A DNA stretch of 64,000 nucleotides, from NCBI GenBank assembly GCA_002862095.1, contig PHSQ01000001.1, positions 62,001-126,000 on the forward strand, given 5' to 3'. The notes below the pieces were generated by a model that was not told the DNA's origin, made no database searches, and was given only the letters and a program-made list of their open reading frames with translations. The stretch comes from Methylocystis sp. KS32. GTDB taxonomy: Bacteria > Pseudomonadota > Alphaproteobacteria > Rhizobiales > Beijerinckiaceae. The position numbers and the translations under genes were made by a program. The first letter of the stretch is position 1; each line of letters opens with the position of its first letter. Of the stretch, positions 36,704-46,200 are shown piece by piece.

Positions 36704-36815
36704 TTCCGCGCGAGGTCGCCAGCAACGAGACCGGCGCGCGCACCACGCTTGACACCGCCCGCCTCAACGGCGCCGAGCCCTTCGGCTCATCCTTCAGTCG
36801 ATCAACGCCTGACGC
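36704..36815 (+). pseudogene. IS66 transposase scrap with internal deletion
   Basis: Reads REVASNETGARTTLDTARLN then GAEPFG. The first part matches the segment at about 31306-31345 and the second the segment at about 31895-31945 of the larger IS66 remnant, so roughly 550 bp are deleted between them. The two remnants flank the bufferin operon at 30.9-32.0 and 36.7-36.8 kb in the same orientation. The rest of 36627-37083 holds nothing I can identify. Confidence 0.6.
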
Positions 36816-37083
36816 CGCGCCGACCGCAGTCCCTGCGCCTGGGATATTTAACGGCAAAGGTCATGCTACCGGCGGGAAACTAGGTCCATCATCGCCAAAA
36901 TCCACCTATATCCCTGCTTACGCGACTGCATTGAAAAACCCTCACGAAAATTAAGACGAATCCTCAGTTTGGGTTACGATGAAAGTCCGCTCTATTGACT
37001 CGAGGGTGTGAGGCTTTCGATTATTAGACTGTCGCTGTAAACGGCATTTGCTCGCCACAGGCTATGATCTTTTCAGCAGCGTG

Positions 37084-37914
37084 TCAGAAAAATTTACCGC
37101 GCAAATATCGCTCGCCAAGCAGACCAAGCATCAGCAAAACGGTCCCCGCCCAGAATATCATACTTTTGTTTATGGTAATAGCGTCATAGCCAATATAATA
37201 CGCGGATCTCATCCAGGTAGAACAATTGAAAAGTGGATTATAATATTCTATTTGCAGAGCAGAATCGGAGAACATATACGGGGGGAGGTAAACTCCAGAA
37301 GCTATATACAGTCCTACTAAGCTAAGAATAATTACAATCATGGAAAATGGACCGAACAAGGCAACGAGAACAATGCCAAAAAATCCGTATCCAATCCCGA
37401 AATATACGGTAGCGAGCAACGCCATTACGGCCGTTGCCTGGTCGCGTGGGAATATTTCATAACCTGACGCATATAATACGGCGCAAAATATAATAAACAC
37501 GATACTCGCTGTTATTGGCTCAATGACAGCCCGCGCGATAATCAAGTGCAGGGGCCTCACTATTGGGATATTAAGCATTTGTCTGTTCTGCGCTACCGCC
37601 ACGGCAATTTGCCGCGCCGGGTAGACGCACATAATATAGGGGAGAACCCCGGTCGCCGCGAACACCAATGGATCTCCGCCAACCGGCGCTATTTTATTCA
37701 TGAAGGCGTAAGCGACAAGTATGATCGACAAATGAGCCAAAGGCCATAAAACACTTATCAAATAACTAAAATAGGTGCGGCCAAACCTCGTTCGCATGTC
37801 CTGCAACAAGATCGCGCGTATAATGCGGTAATTGCGGTCAAATATATCATTGATAGCAGCGATTGACGCTCGCGACGTCGCGACGTGTGTAAATATCTTT
37901 CCGACTGTGGCCAT
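37084..37914 (-). CDS. Capsule/polysaccharide ABC exporter permease (KpsM/Wzm type)
   Basis: 276 residues, six membrane helices, ABC-2 fold with the family opening NYRIIRAILLQDMRTRFGRTYFSYLISVLWPLAHLS, then LVFAATGVLPYIMCVYPARQIAVAVAQNRQMLNIPIVRPLHLIIARA and SGVYLPPYMFSDSALQIEYYNPLFNCSTWMRSAYYIGYD. Moves glycan chains across the inner membrane with an ATPase partner that is not in the window. Lower GC than core genes, as for the rest of the glycan cluster. Confidence 0.88.
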   Translation of the reverse strand: MATVGKIFTHVATSRASIAAINDIFDRNYRIIRAILLQDMRTRFGRTYFSYLISVLWPLAHLSIILVAYAFMNKIAPVGGDPLVFAATGVLPYIMCVYPARQIAVAVAQNRQMLNIPIVRPLHLIIARAVIEPITASIVFIIFCAVLYASGYEIFPRDQATAVMALLATVYFGIGYGFFGIVLVALFGPFSMIVIILSLVGLYIASGVYLPPYMFSDSALQIEYYNPLFNCSTWMRSAYYIGYDAITINKSMIFWAGTVLLMLGLLGERYLRGKFF

Positions 37915-38107
37915 TTTGCGCTGCTTCAGGTTTAGATTTTATGCTTACGTGACCGTCGCATTATAATGAAGGCCGAAAGGTAAGACGCCGGCATCCCCTA
38001 TCACACCCCTACCGCAGCTTTGTGGTCCTTTTATGCAACGAGGTTGAAGCGGTTAAGCGGCGGTAGGGATGAGGCGACTCCAGCCCCTCGTTTTGAGGGC
38101 GATGACT

Positions 38108-38128
38108 CCAAGGGGTCGCATCCCTTGG
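38108..38128 (-). terminator. Hairpin after the GT92-like gene
   Basis: CCAAGGG (38108-38114) pairs with CCCTTGG (38122-38128), 25 bp past the stop of the GT92-like gene. No U-run, so termination strength is uncertain. Confidence 0.35.
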
Positions 38129-38152
38129 GCCTCTCGGCAACGTCGCATCAAA

Positions 38153-39544
38153 TTAGTAGATCTCGACCTGATCGAGGTCCAAACATGAGTGACCGATCCC
38201 CTGGATGCGTAAATATCTGAGAGCAATGGAGTCATTGGGCGCCCGCCATATGAAGGGGAAGCCATCCAACCCCCCGAAGGGGTGGTCATCGTTCTTCATA
38301 TGGACGACAAACCATTCCTCTCCATCAAGACTGCCTCGTATGACAAAATTTCTGAACCGATCTCTTACGGCGTCGATCCTGTTGAAGATTCGAATTTCCC
38401 TCACTGTGGAAATGGCGCCAAGATCGACTTGCCACCAAGGATCGTCTTCCGTGTCTGTATGATGAGACCATAGACCATGCGCTTTTCCATTGATTGGGCC
38501 TTCGGCGTCAAGCGAGATATTTTGATGTCGAGACCAGGAGCAGATCGAACTTTGTGTGGCGCAACATCCCAGCGCGAGATTCTTGCCCGGGGGTGGCGGG
38601 ACGATCTGCCCGTCGAAGGCGTGGGATAGCGCGGCGTCCATCAACTCGACAAGCCTCGCTTCCTCTTCGAAGTCAAAACGATTTAGCGTCTTTCTGACTT
38701 CTTCTGGCCCTAGCTTGTGTATGTCTCGCCACACGGTCTGTGCGAAAAAGCTGCCTCCTGTCCCTCGCTGATATCGGCGCAGAAGGTCTTGCTCTGACTT
38801 CATGCCGACATGGAAGATAAAGGCAGCGTCGATGAGTCGCTCGTGAAATGACGGGATGCTTGAAAGAGCTCTCCAGCGATTATCAAGGTCAGGGTAGTAG
38901 CCCCGCATATCTATGCCAAGAACATTGACGATCTTGGCGTCGTCGTTCAAAATAAGATCGATGTTATGCCACCAGGCGCCAAACAGCGCGTGAACCAATT
39001 TCGACAAGTCAAAGGCGGAGGAGCGCGCGATGCACTTCGTAAACCCAGCGGCTGTCTTGGAGCGAAATCGATAATTTCTTATAACTGGCCCTGGGGGCCT
39101 TGTTTCATATCCGCCGTAGCTGACATCGACAGAATTAAAATGAATCGCATCGACATTCTGGTATTGAGCAACGAACTCCGCAATTGAATCGCAATGGCGC
39201 AAAAGCAAAAATTCGTCTATATCCAGGAAGGCGAACGACTCTGTTTCGTTCACGTGGTTCAATAAAAAATGACGATACATATGCTCTTGGTGACCTTGAA
39301 GGCCATAGTGGTGAAACGTAACGAAAGCTCCAAAAGGCATGATTGCCTGATATAACTCCCTCGGATCTTCGTCATTGCAATAAAGGTAAACGTGCTCGAA
39401 ACCAATTAGTCGGTGAAATGTGAGCCACTCAACAATGGAATCCGCTTCCCATCTTGCACATGCGACCAATGCGTATCTGTAAGCCGGAGCATATGTTTTG
39501 GGAGAATTACCCACAACAGCTGATTGAAATTGAGCGCCGTTCAT
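38153..39544 (-). CDS. GT92-like glycosyltransferase with C-terminal discoidin (F5/8 type C) domain
   Basis: 463 residues. The N-terminal part (~20-300) is a GT92/glyco_tranf_2_4-type transferase: ALVACARWEADSIVEWLTFHRLIGFEHVYLYCNDEDP, the D-x-D-like AFLDIDEFLLL and the later FHVGMKSEQDLLRRY. The C-terminal ~140 residues (KNLALGCCATQSSICSW... PWWQVDLGAISTVREIRIFNR... FVIRGSLDGEEWF... LRYLRIQGIGHSCLDLDQVEIY) form a carbohydrate-binding F5/8C sandwich. Joining a sugar-binding domain to a cytoplasmic-type transferase is uncommon and suggests the acceptor is held on a growing glycan. Confidence 0.82.
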   Translation of the reverse strand: MNGAQFQSAVVGNSPKTYAPAYRYALVACARWEADSIVEWLTFHRLIGFEHVYLYCNDEDPRELYQAIMPFGAFVTFHHYGLQGHQEHMYRHFLLNHVNETESFAFLDIDEFLLLRHCDSIAEFVAQYQNVDAIHFNSVDVSYGGYETRPPGPVIRNYRFRSKTAAGFTKCIARSSAFDLSKLVHALFGAWWHNIDLILNDDAKIVNVLGIDMRGYYPDLDNRWRALSSIPSFHERLIDAAFIFHVGMKSEQDLLRRYQRGTGGSFFAQTVWRDIHKLGPEEVRKTLNRFDFEEEARLVELMDAALSHAFDGQIVPPPPGKNLALGCCATQSSICSWSRHQNISLDAEGPINGKAHGLWSHHTDTEDDPWWQVDLGAISTVREIRIFNRIDAVRDRFRNFVIRGSLDGEEWFVVHMKNDDHPFGGLDGFPFIWRAPNDSIALRYLRIQGIGHSCLDLDQVEIY

Positions 39545-39740
39545 CGCATATTCTCTTATTTTAAAGCAAGATGCAGGCTTACCATTTTATCGCAACTTCA
39601 TTCGCCCATGTATCCCCTCAGATTCCATCGGCGTGCGCCTTTTCAAGAGGCAACGGTGGCGGTTTTGAGACAGCCTCTCAGATGGAAGATTCAGTGATGG
39701 CGGCGAGATTTTCGAAAGCCGCAACTTCTCCTGGGAAACT

Positions 39741-40691
39741 TCAATGCCGTTTGAAGACGAGCCCCTGCTCTGACCACGGCAATCGCGTTACCCGGGTCCC
39801 TTTGGCCGCGAAGAATTTGTCGAACGCCCAGGTGGGCGCCTGAATGTGACCATAGTTATCCAACAGGAGCGGCGCTCCCGGAGAAAGACGTTCCCAGACG
39901 AATTCCATCGCTCCAATTATCGGGCCAAGATCAATATGCGCAAAGCATATCGCCCCCGGTATACGAGCTAAGCCGTTTGGATCATCGACGAGGCCAGTAA
40001 CCATCTCACAATTACAATAGGCAGCGTCCAGCCGACGACGGATTTCGTCACTGCACATCGTGGCTGTTGGGTCCATCATATGCGTTTCGAAAAGATCCAT
40101 AGCAAAAAGTTTTCTCTTTTCGCCGAGTAGCGATAACAGTCTGGCCATGTACCATGTGCTGCCGCCCTGCCAACTCCCCATCTCGACGACGTCTCCTTGG
40201 AACGTCAATCCAAGGCGCATTAACTCCAGCAGAAACTGAACCTTCTCCTTGCTCATCATGGAAGCTGGAGCGTCGTGCGTGTCTTTATACAGCTCCTGAT
40301 ATATTAACTCTTGCTCGAACGGCTTAATTTCCCAGGTCGGTTTGTAGTCTAAACTCGGCGGGATATAAAATGGAACTTGTGAATATTTTGTAGTGACCGC
40401 GCCCAAGAATTCATAAACATGTTTATATTCGCAAACTACAATTAGATTTGCATCCACTGTCTCATTTAGAGACAGCAAAGGAACGCCACGAAATTTGATA
40501 CCCCAATATCGTTTGTCCGGGTCGCAAACCGCGACGACATTCGCCGGGTGCAAATTGATCAGATGCTTGGCGTATTCCCCCCACCCGACGAGAAGGGCTT
40601 TAACGCCGGCTTGAGAGACGCGCTCCGAAAGCGCGGCGAGCGCCGTATGTTCAACGAAGCACGTAGGCGTAGCGGAAATCGGGTAACTCAC
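39741..40691 (-). CDS. SAM-dependent methyltransferase with N-terminal nucleotide-binding-like domain (TylF-related)
   Basis: 316 residues from GTG 40691, chosen because CCTCC (GGAGG) lies just before it; the frame stays open to 40946 but those 85 residues look non-coding. The first ~110 residues (VKALLVGWGEYAKHLINLHPANVVAVCDPDKRYWGIKFRGVPLL) resemble a sugar-dehydratase-like Rossmann sensor; residues ~150-316 are a TylF/CmcI-like methyltransferase (GDVVEMGSWQGGSTWYMARLL, LFAMDLFETHM, HIDLG). Probably O-methylates a sugar in the surface glycan. Confidence 0.75.
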   Translation of the reverse strand: MSYPISATPTCFVEHTALAALSERVSQAGVKALLVGWGEYAKHLINLHPANVVAVCDPDKRYWGIKFRGVPLLSLNETVDANLIVVCEYKHVYEFLGAVTTKYSQVPFYIPPSLDYKPTWEIKPFEQELIYQELYKDTHDAPASMMSKEKVQFLLELMRLGLTFQGDVVEMGSWQGGSTWYMARLLSLLGEKRKLFAMDLFETHMMDPTATMCSDEIRRRLDAAYCNCEMVTGLVDDPNGLARIPGAICFAHIDLGPIIGAMEFVWERLSPGAPLLLDNYGHIQAPTWAFDKFFAAKGTRVTRLPWSEQGLVFKRH

Positions 40692-41036
40692 GAAAGCCTC
40701 CGGTAAATGGATTGCGGCGCAACCTAAACCCGGCCCTCTTCTACTGGCAAGTGATTTTGAGAGAGACCGCCCGATTGGCGGGTTCGGGGATGCAATTTGC
40801 GGAATGACCGCTCCAAAAAAGCGAGTTTCGGCTCTATTGTGGTTTTCGCTAGAGATTCGGCCCTTTCGGCTACAAAACCGCCGAAAGCTCCAAAAGTTTT
40901 CCGATGCAAGGCGCCATACCATAATCGGCGCCCAACTCCAGCCCACGCGGTGTCAATCTCCGCCCGGACGAATCGTCGTCGCAAATCGGGGTTGAACAAG
41001 GAGGTGAGAGCCACGCTCGCGATAAGTCGACCATTC
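40692..41036. other. Intergenic region in the glycan cluster
   Basis: About 345 bp. Open frames on both strands are Arg-rich and unconvincing; one (40724-41014, minus) has no ribosome site. It may contain the promoter of the methyltransferase gene. Confidence 0.4.
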
Positions 41037-42077
41037 TCATGCGGACTCTAACGCAGCTTTCTCCACCTCAAGAAAATAGTCTCTCGCTATGGCCTGGGGG
41101 TCCAACAAGCGATGAGTCGTCAGAATTTCCTGCCCCGAAATGTGCTCCACAAGGTCCGGGCTGGGAGCGAAATAGCTCGCGTTTACGCCAGATATGCGGT
41201 CGATCAACCCGAAATTCGAATTCACATCAGGGCCAGGATTAAGGCCAATCAAACGCTTTCCGGGCGGACAAAACAACAGAGTGTGGAATGCGGAACCGAC
41301 GGTACCCGCCACGACCCGATGTTCTGTCAAGGCCGCCACTTGCTGGGCAAATGTCATCGTTTCGGGGTACATTATCCGAAAACCACGGGAACGAGCCGCT
41401 TCCTCGAAAACATCCTCATTCTCGAAGACCCCAACCGCACGTTTTAAGCGGCTCTTTGAAATATAAAGCGGTTCGGGACGACTATTGGCCGTGACCGTCA
41501 AGCCAAGTCCCGCCGCCGCCTTCAGAGCCAACTCGCGCAAAATCGGATGAACGGCGTATTGTTCATGCATCGACGACTCTGGACACTCCACACAGGAGAT
41601 GCGCATTGGGGCGTCAAAAGCTTCGATATCGCTCAGTCTAATCCCCAACGCGCCAAGTATGTCGCCAATAAACTTGAATCCCTCCAGCGCGGAGAGCGTA
41701 GGCCCCAAATGGCACAAAAGAGATCTCGGCTTGCCCGGGTCGTCTTTCGCCAACCACCACAAACGGGGAAAGGTGTTGATCAGAAAATGTCCGTAGTGCA
41801 AATTCAGTTGGCCAAAATAAACAAAATTCTTTGTTGAAGCCCAGGAAACCGCCTGGGAGATTTCTTGGTCATTGATCTTCTGGTGTTGCAACTCCTTGCG
41901 GGACCCATATCTGTCGACCGCTTCTTCCACAATCCGCCCGCGAGCGTCGAAAATGCCCCAAACCTCATTGTAGACATAAGGCATATACAACGCATTAAAC
42001 ACACGCTGCGTACGCGGGATTTCCTCGGAGACGTTGGTTTCGCCCCACCACCCGCCCCCGGGGATTATGGTCGACAT
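41037..42077 (-). CDS. Glycosyltransferase family 61 protein
   Basis: 346 residues from ATG 42077 (MSTIIPGGGWWGETN). GT61/DUF563 features: FGQLNLHYGHFLINTFPRLWWLAKDD, PEPLYISKSRLKRAVGVFENED, and the donor-site region VAALTEHRVVAGTVGSAFHTLLFCPPGKRLIGLNP. Enzymes of the family add xylose, arabinose or N-acetylglucosamine. It follows the small methyltransferase gene by 1 bp, so the two are co-translated. Confidence 0.85.
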   Translation of the reverse strand: MSTIIPGGGWWGETNVSEEIPRTQRVFNALYMPYVYNEVWGIFDARGRIVEEAVDRYGSRKELQHQKINDQEISQAVSWASTKNFVYFGQLNLHYGHFLINTFPRLWWLAKDDPGKPRSLLCHLGPTLSALEGFKFIGDILGALGIRLSDIEAFDAPMRISCVECPESSMHEQYAVHPILRELALKAAAGLGLTVTANSRPEPLYISKSRLKRAVGVFENEDVFEEAARSRGFRIMYPETMTFAQQVAALTEHRVVAGTVGSAFHTLLFCPPGKRLIGLNPGPDVNSNFGLIDRISGVNASYFAPSPDLVEHISGQEILTTHRLLDPQAIARDYFLEVEKAALESA

Positions 42078-42078
42078 A

Positions 42079-42744
42079 TCAATAATTAACCCGTTTGTCG
42101 GGGTCGCCAAACATGAACGTATGGCGGTTCTGGAACGCTGCTTTTTCGAACACAAGGATGCTGTCGTAAGCAGTCATGGCATAGGTTGAATTGGTAAAAT
42201 TAGTCGGAGGAAGCTCGTTGTTTCTAATGTGGTAAGCATTCAGTTCGTCGATCAGCATTTTGAAATATTCGATGAACGACTTACCGTCTCGAACGCCGCC
42301 GCCCCATTCGTGCCAATAGGCAGTATGCATGTCCTCCACCATATACACCCCATTATGAGCGATTCTGGGGTAGAGGTAATTAAACGATTTTGTTACATGC
42401 TCCATTTGATGACTACCGTCATCGAGCACGGCGTCGAAAAGCCCAAATTCATCCAGCAACGACTGCAAGAAAACTGGATCGGATTGATCCCCGATCCTAA
42501 CCGCCACCTGTTCATCTTCAAATTGCTTGCATATGGGGTTGATGTCGATCGTTACAATGCGCGCTACCGGGCCTAGCCAGCGCTTCCACATTTGAGAAGA
42601 ACCGCCATTGCCGGCGCCGATCTCCAGGAATACGCAGGGCCTATTAACAAGGCGTCCAAAATGACGTTCATAAGCGACGAAATAATGGGCCATTTTGTGT
42701 ATTGGCCGATCGGTGTTTTTCAGAAATTCGGAATATAGCGTCAT
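42079..42744 (-). CDS. Class I SAM methyltransferase, CmcI/rhamnosyl O-methyltransferase type
   Basis: 221 residues. SAM-binding FLEIGAGNGGSSQMWKRWLG, acidic loop VTIDINP and the FDAVLDDGSHQMEHVTKSFNYLYPRIAHNGVYMVEDMHTAYW segment typical of CmcI-like and macrolide/rhamnose O-methyltransferases (metal-binding Asp/His). First gene of the minus-strand glycan operon; likely methylates a sugar terminus. Confidence 0.85.
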   Translation of the reverse strand: MTLYSEFLKNTDRPIHKMAHYFVAYERHFGRLVNRPCVFLEIGAGNGGSSQMWKRWLGPVARIVTIDINPICKQFEDEQVAVRIGDQSDPVFLQSLLDEFGLFDAVLDDGSHQMEHVTKSFNYLYPRIAHNGVYMVEDMHTAYWHEWGGGVRDGKSFIEYFKMLIDELNAYHIRNNELPPTNFTNSTYAMTAYDSILVFEKAAFQNRHTFMFGDPDKRVNY

Positions 42745-42940
42745 AAGCTATTTAAACTCCTCGCTAGCGTGACCTCGCCCCGGGCTCGACCCCTGGACTC
42801 TGTGTATCCGCTATCAGGCGTCCCCCATAACATGAAGTTCCGTCTGGAACCAAGCCAGGGATAAATGGCTCTGGGCGACCTATTTTGGCGGAGGCGCCTT
42901 TTTCCTGTTGACTGCGTGGGTGGGTTGACTATGAGGCGTG

Positions 42941-43169
42941 CTAGTTCTACCGCACCACAAGCGAGTTCGGCGGCGGCTTCGTCATTGCGAGGAACGAAGC
43001 GACGAAACAATCCAGCGGGCATAGGGCGGAGACTGGATCTTTTCGGGCGTTCTTGCGGATATGACGAGGCGAGAGCGATTGGCGCCGCCGCTGGATTGCT
43101 TCGCCCTTGGCTCGCAAAGACGTTCCCCATTACGGTTCCAGTTCGTGCTTCGAGACGCAGTAGAGCTAG
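42941..43169. repeat. CTAG-TIR palindromic element, copy A (229 bp)
   Basis: Left end CTAGTTCTACCGC (42941-42953) and right end GCAGTAGAGCTAG (43157-43169) are inverted repeats with two mismatches. Inside is the widespread GTCATTGCGAG...CAATCCAG palindrome seen in many bacterial genomes. The second copy (61370-61533) shares ends and core but is 65 bp shorter. It sits in the 517-bp gap between two divergent glycan genes; nothing else is seen there. Confidence 0.8.
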
Positions 43170-43261
43170 TGCGTTGATAAAATTTGGCCTCAATCGGGTT
43201 GAAGGCTTGCCTTGGCCAAATCGGGCGACAAACATTGTTCTTTATGCCTCGGAGCGCATGA

Positions 43262-46200
43262 ATGGCTCAAAACATAGCTGGGAAAATCAAGGGTTCTTTC
43301 GCCAGGGTGGCGTCGCGGCTCGCGCATCCCGATTTCGACCCGGAATTTTACCGATCGTATTATAGCGATTTGCGGCAATTAACCTCGGAGGATCAGCTTT
43401 ACGCGCATTATTATTACCACGGACGCAAGGAAAATCGCTACAAAAACCCCAAGGAAGCCCTGCAAAAGCTTCAAGAGCGGTTCGGTCCCCTCCCGGCGGA
43501 CTTCAACGCCTATATGTATGGCGCTCTAAACAGGGATATCGCCGGGCAATTTGAAACCGAAGTTGAACTCGCCGCGCATTTTCTCCAATTCGGCCGGGGC
43601 GAAAATCGCCCTTACATTGGCGAATCGGGCTCCACTTATCCCTGGTTCGACCTATTCGACGCGCACGCTTTCATCGCCTATTGCTATGGCTGGCTAAAAA
43701 ATATTCCAACATCGAAGCAGGAAGCGGCGCGGATTTTCGTTGAGGACGGCATTCCGCGCCTTGCGCCGCTGAACATGGAGCTGGTGTTCGATCCGGTCTT
43801 TTTTCGAAAGACCTATGAAATTTCCGACGCCAGGTCCGATGCGGAAATCTATGCCGAATGGCTCGATCAAGGGCTTGTCGCGGGCCGGTGCCCCAATGAG
43901 GAATATGCTCTAAAATCATTGGTTTCCAGCAGAGTTTTTCCAGCCGCGTTCGATTGGGGAAAATACCAGAAGCTGGTGAAGTCGGGGGGGGTCAATCTTA
44001 GAAATCGGGTCGAAGCGCTGCATCATCTTTTCGAACACGGGTTCGAAAAGGGTTTGGCCGCGACGACCGTCGCGAAGGGCGAATCCGAGCTTTTTCGGGC
44101 CATTGGAGACTACCATCTGGTTCGGGGAAATTTCGCCCTGGCGCATCGGGCGTTCGACCGAGCCATTGACGCGGGAGACGACGATCACAGCCAAACGACG
44201 CATCGGCGCGGCGACACCAATATGGCGCTGGAGCGAAATTCGGAAGCTTTGGCCGACTTCAAAAAAGCGGCGGAGAGCCCTTCCGCCTCGGTGTGGTCGT
44301 GCATCAACGCTTCGAAAGCGGCGGTGAAACTCGGCGATTATCTCCAGGCTGGCGAAATTCTTCGGGCGGCGAAACCACGCTGGGAGAAACACATCCGATT
44401 CCGGGAGCGGGTCGCGAATTTCATCGATGAGTTTTTCGCGGAAGGCACGCGCGCCGCCATGGAGTTCTATAAGGCCGACCAGCGGCCGGCCGCGGACGCC
44501 AGGATGAAGGAGATGTTGCAGGGTTGCGAGGAGCTAATCCTGAGCCTGGAGGGCATGCCGGGTGAAATCGAAATTCCGGATAGCGGCCACGTTTCATTCC
44601 TGGCGAATCTGGATCTCGCTCAGTGCAAATATTATCGCGTCGATCAAAAGATAAGGCAACTCGAAGCCGCGGGGCTTGAGGTAAAACATTTCAGTCACTC
44701 GGACCCGGAGGATTTTATCGGCTCTCTTGCCGGCGCGAAGGCCGCCATCTTCTATCGGGTGCACGCCTTTCCAAACATCATCAAGGCGATTCTCACCGCC
44801 AACGCCCTCGGAATCCCGACCTATTACGATGTCGACGACCTGATTTTCGATCCAAGATATTTTCCCGACAGCCTGGAATCCTATGAGGGTCAAATCACGC
44901 GCGGCGACTACAACGGGTTGATGTATGGCGTTCCCTTGATTCGCCATGCCATGAGCTTGTGCAAATACGGAATTGCGTCGACTCCGCCGCTCGCGAAGCA
45001 TATATCGGCGGTGGTGGAGAGCGGTCAATGTCGCGTCCTGCGTAACGCTTTCGACCAACGCAACGACCGCTTTCTGGAGATTGGGGCGTCGCCGCGGCCC
45101 GATCGCGGAGTGGTCTCGATCTTCTATGGCTCGGGCACCAAGGCGCACAACAGCGATTTCAACGAACTGGCCGCGCCCGCCCTGGAATATATTCTCAGAA
45201 CTTATGACAATGTTCGGCTGGTGATCGTTGGACATCTCGGGCTCCGGCCCGAACTGGCGCAGTTCAAGGAAAGAATCACAAGGATCCAGTTCGTCGGCAA
45301 TGTGGATGAATACTGGACCCTGCTCTCGTGCTGCGACATCAATCTAGCCGTCCTTTCCCGCAATGAGATGTCCGATTGCAAGAGCGAGATCAAATGGCTG
45401 GAAGCAGCCATGTTTCAGATTCCGTCCGTCGTGAGCGGCACGGCCACATATCGCGAGATTCTCGATGACGGAGTAGACGCCTTAATCGCGGACGATCCCA
45501 AGAGCTGGCGCGGCGCGTTGGAGTCCCTGGTTAAGGATCGATCGCGGCGTCTGAAGATCGGCGCGGCGGCGAGAAGAAAAGCGTTGGAAAACTATTCGCT
45601 GGATGCGGCCGCCAAATTTTGGCGCCAGCAGTTCGACGGCTCTTCTGGCCAGAATGTGAAAACATTCTCCGCGAGAAAAAAAAGAATTTTGATGTGCCAC
45701 GTATTTTACGCGCCCCAGACATTTGGCGGCGCCACGCGGGTGTTCGAAGACAATATCGAATATCTAACGCGCGAGGCGGACTACGAAATCACCGTGTTTT
45801 GCTCCGACGAAGGCGCTTCGCCTCCCGGCCGATTGCGCATCGATCAACACAAGGGAATTCCGGTTTATCGTTTGTCGACTCCGAGAGTCGAGAATATGGA
45901 TTGGGCGCCGTTCAACCAACAAAATAAAGAGACGTTCGCAAGGATCGTCGACACCGTTCAGCCAGACCTCATTCATTTCCATTGCATCCAAAGATTGAGC
46001 GCCTCGATTGTCGAAGCGGCGATTGAGAAACATGTGCCATTTCTCATAACCATGCATGACGGCTGGTGGATTTCCGATCTCCAGTTCCTCGTCGACAAGG
46101 ATGGATTTTTCCGTTTGCCTTCGCCGGATTTTATCTCGGCTGTTCCCCCACGCAACGTTTCGCTGACCGAGGCAATAACGAGGCGGCAAAGATTGTCGCA

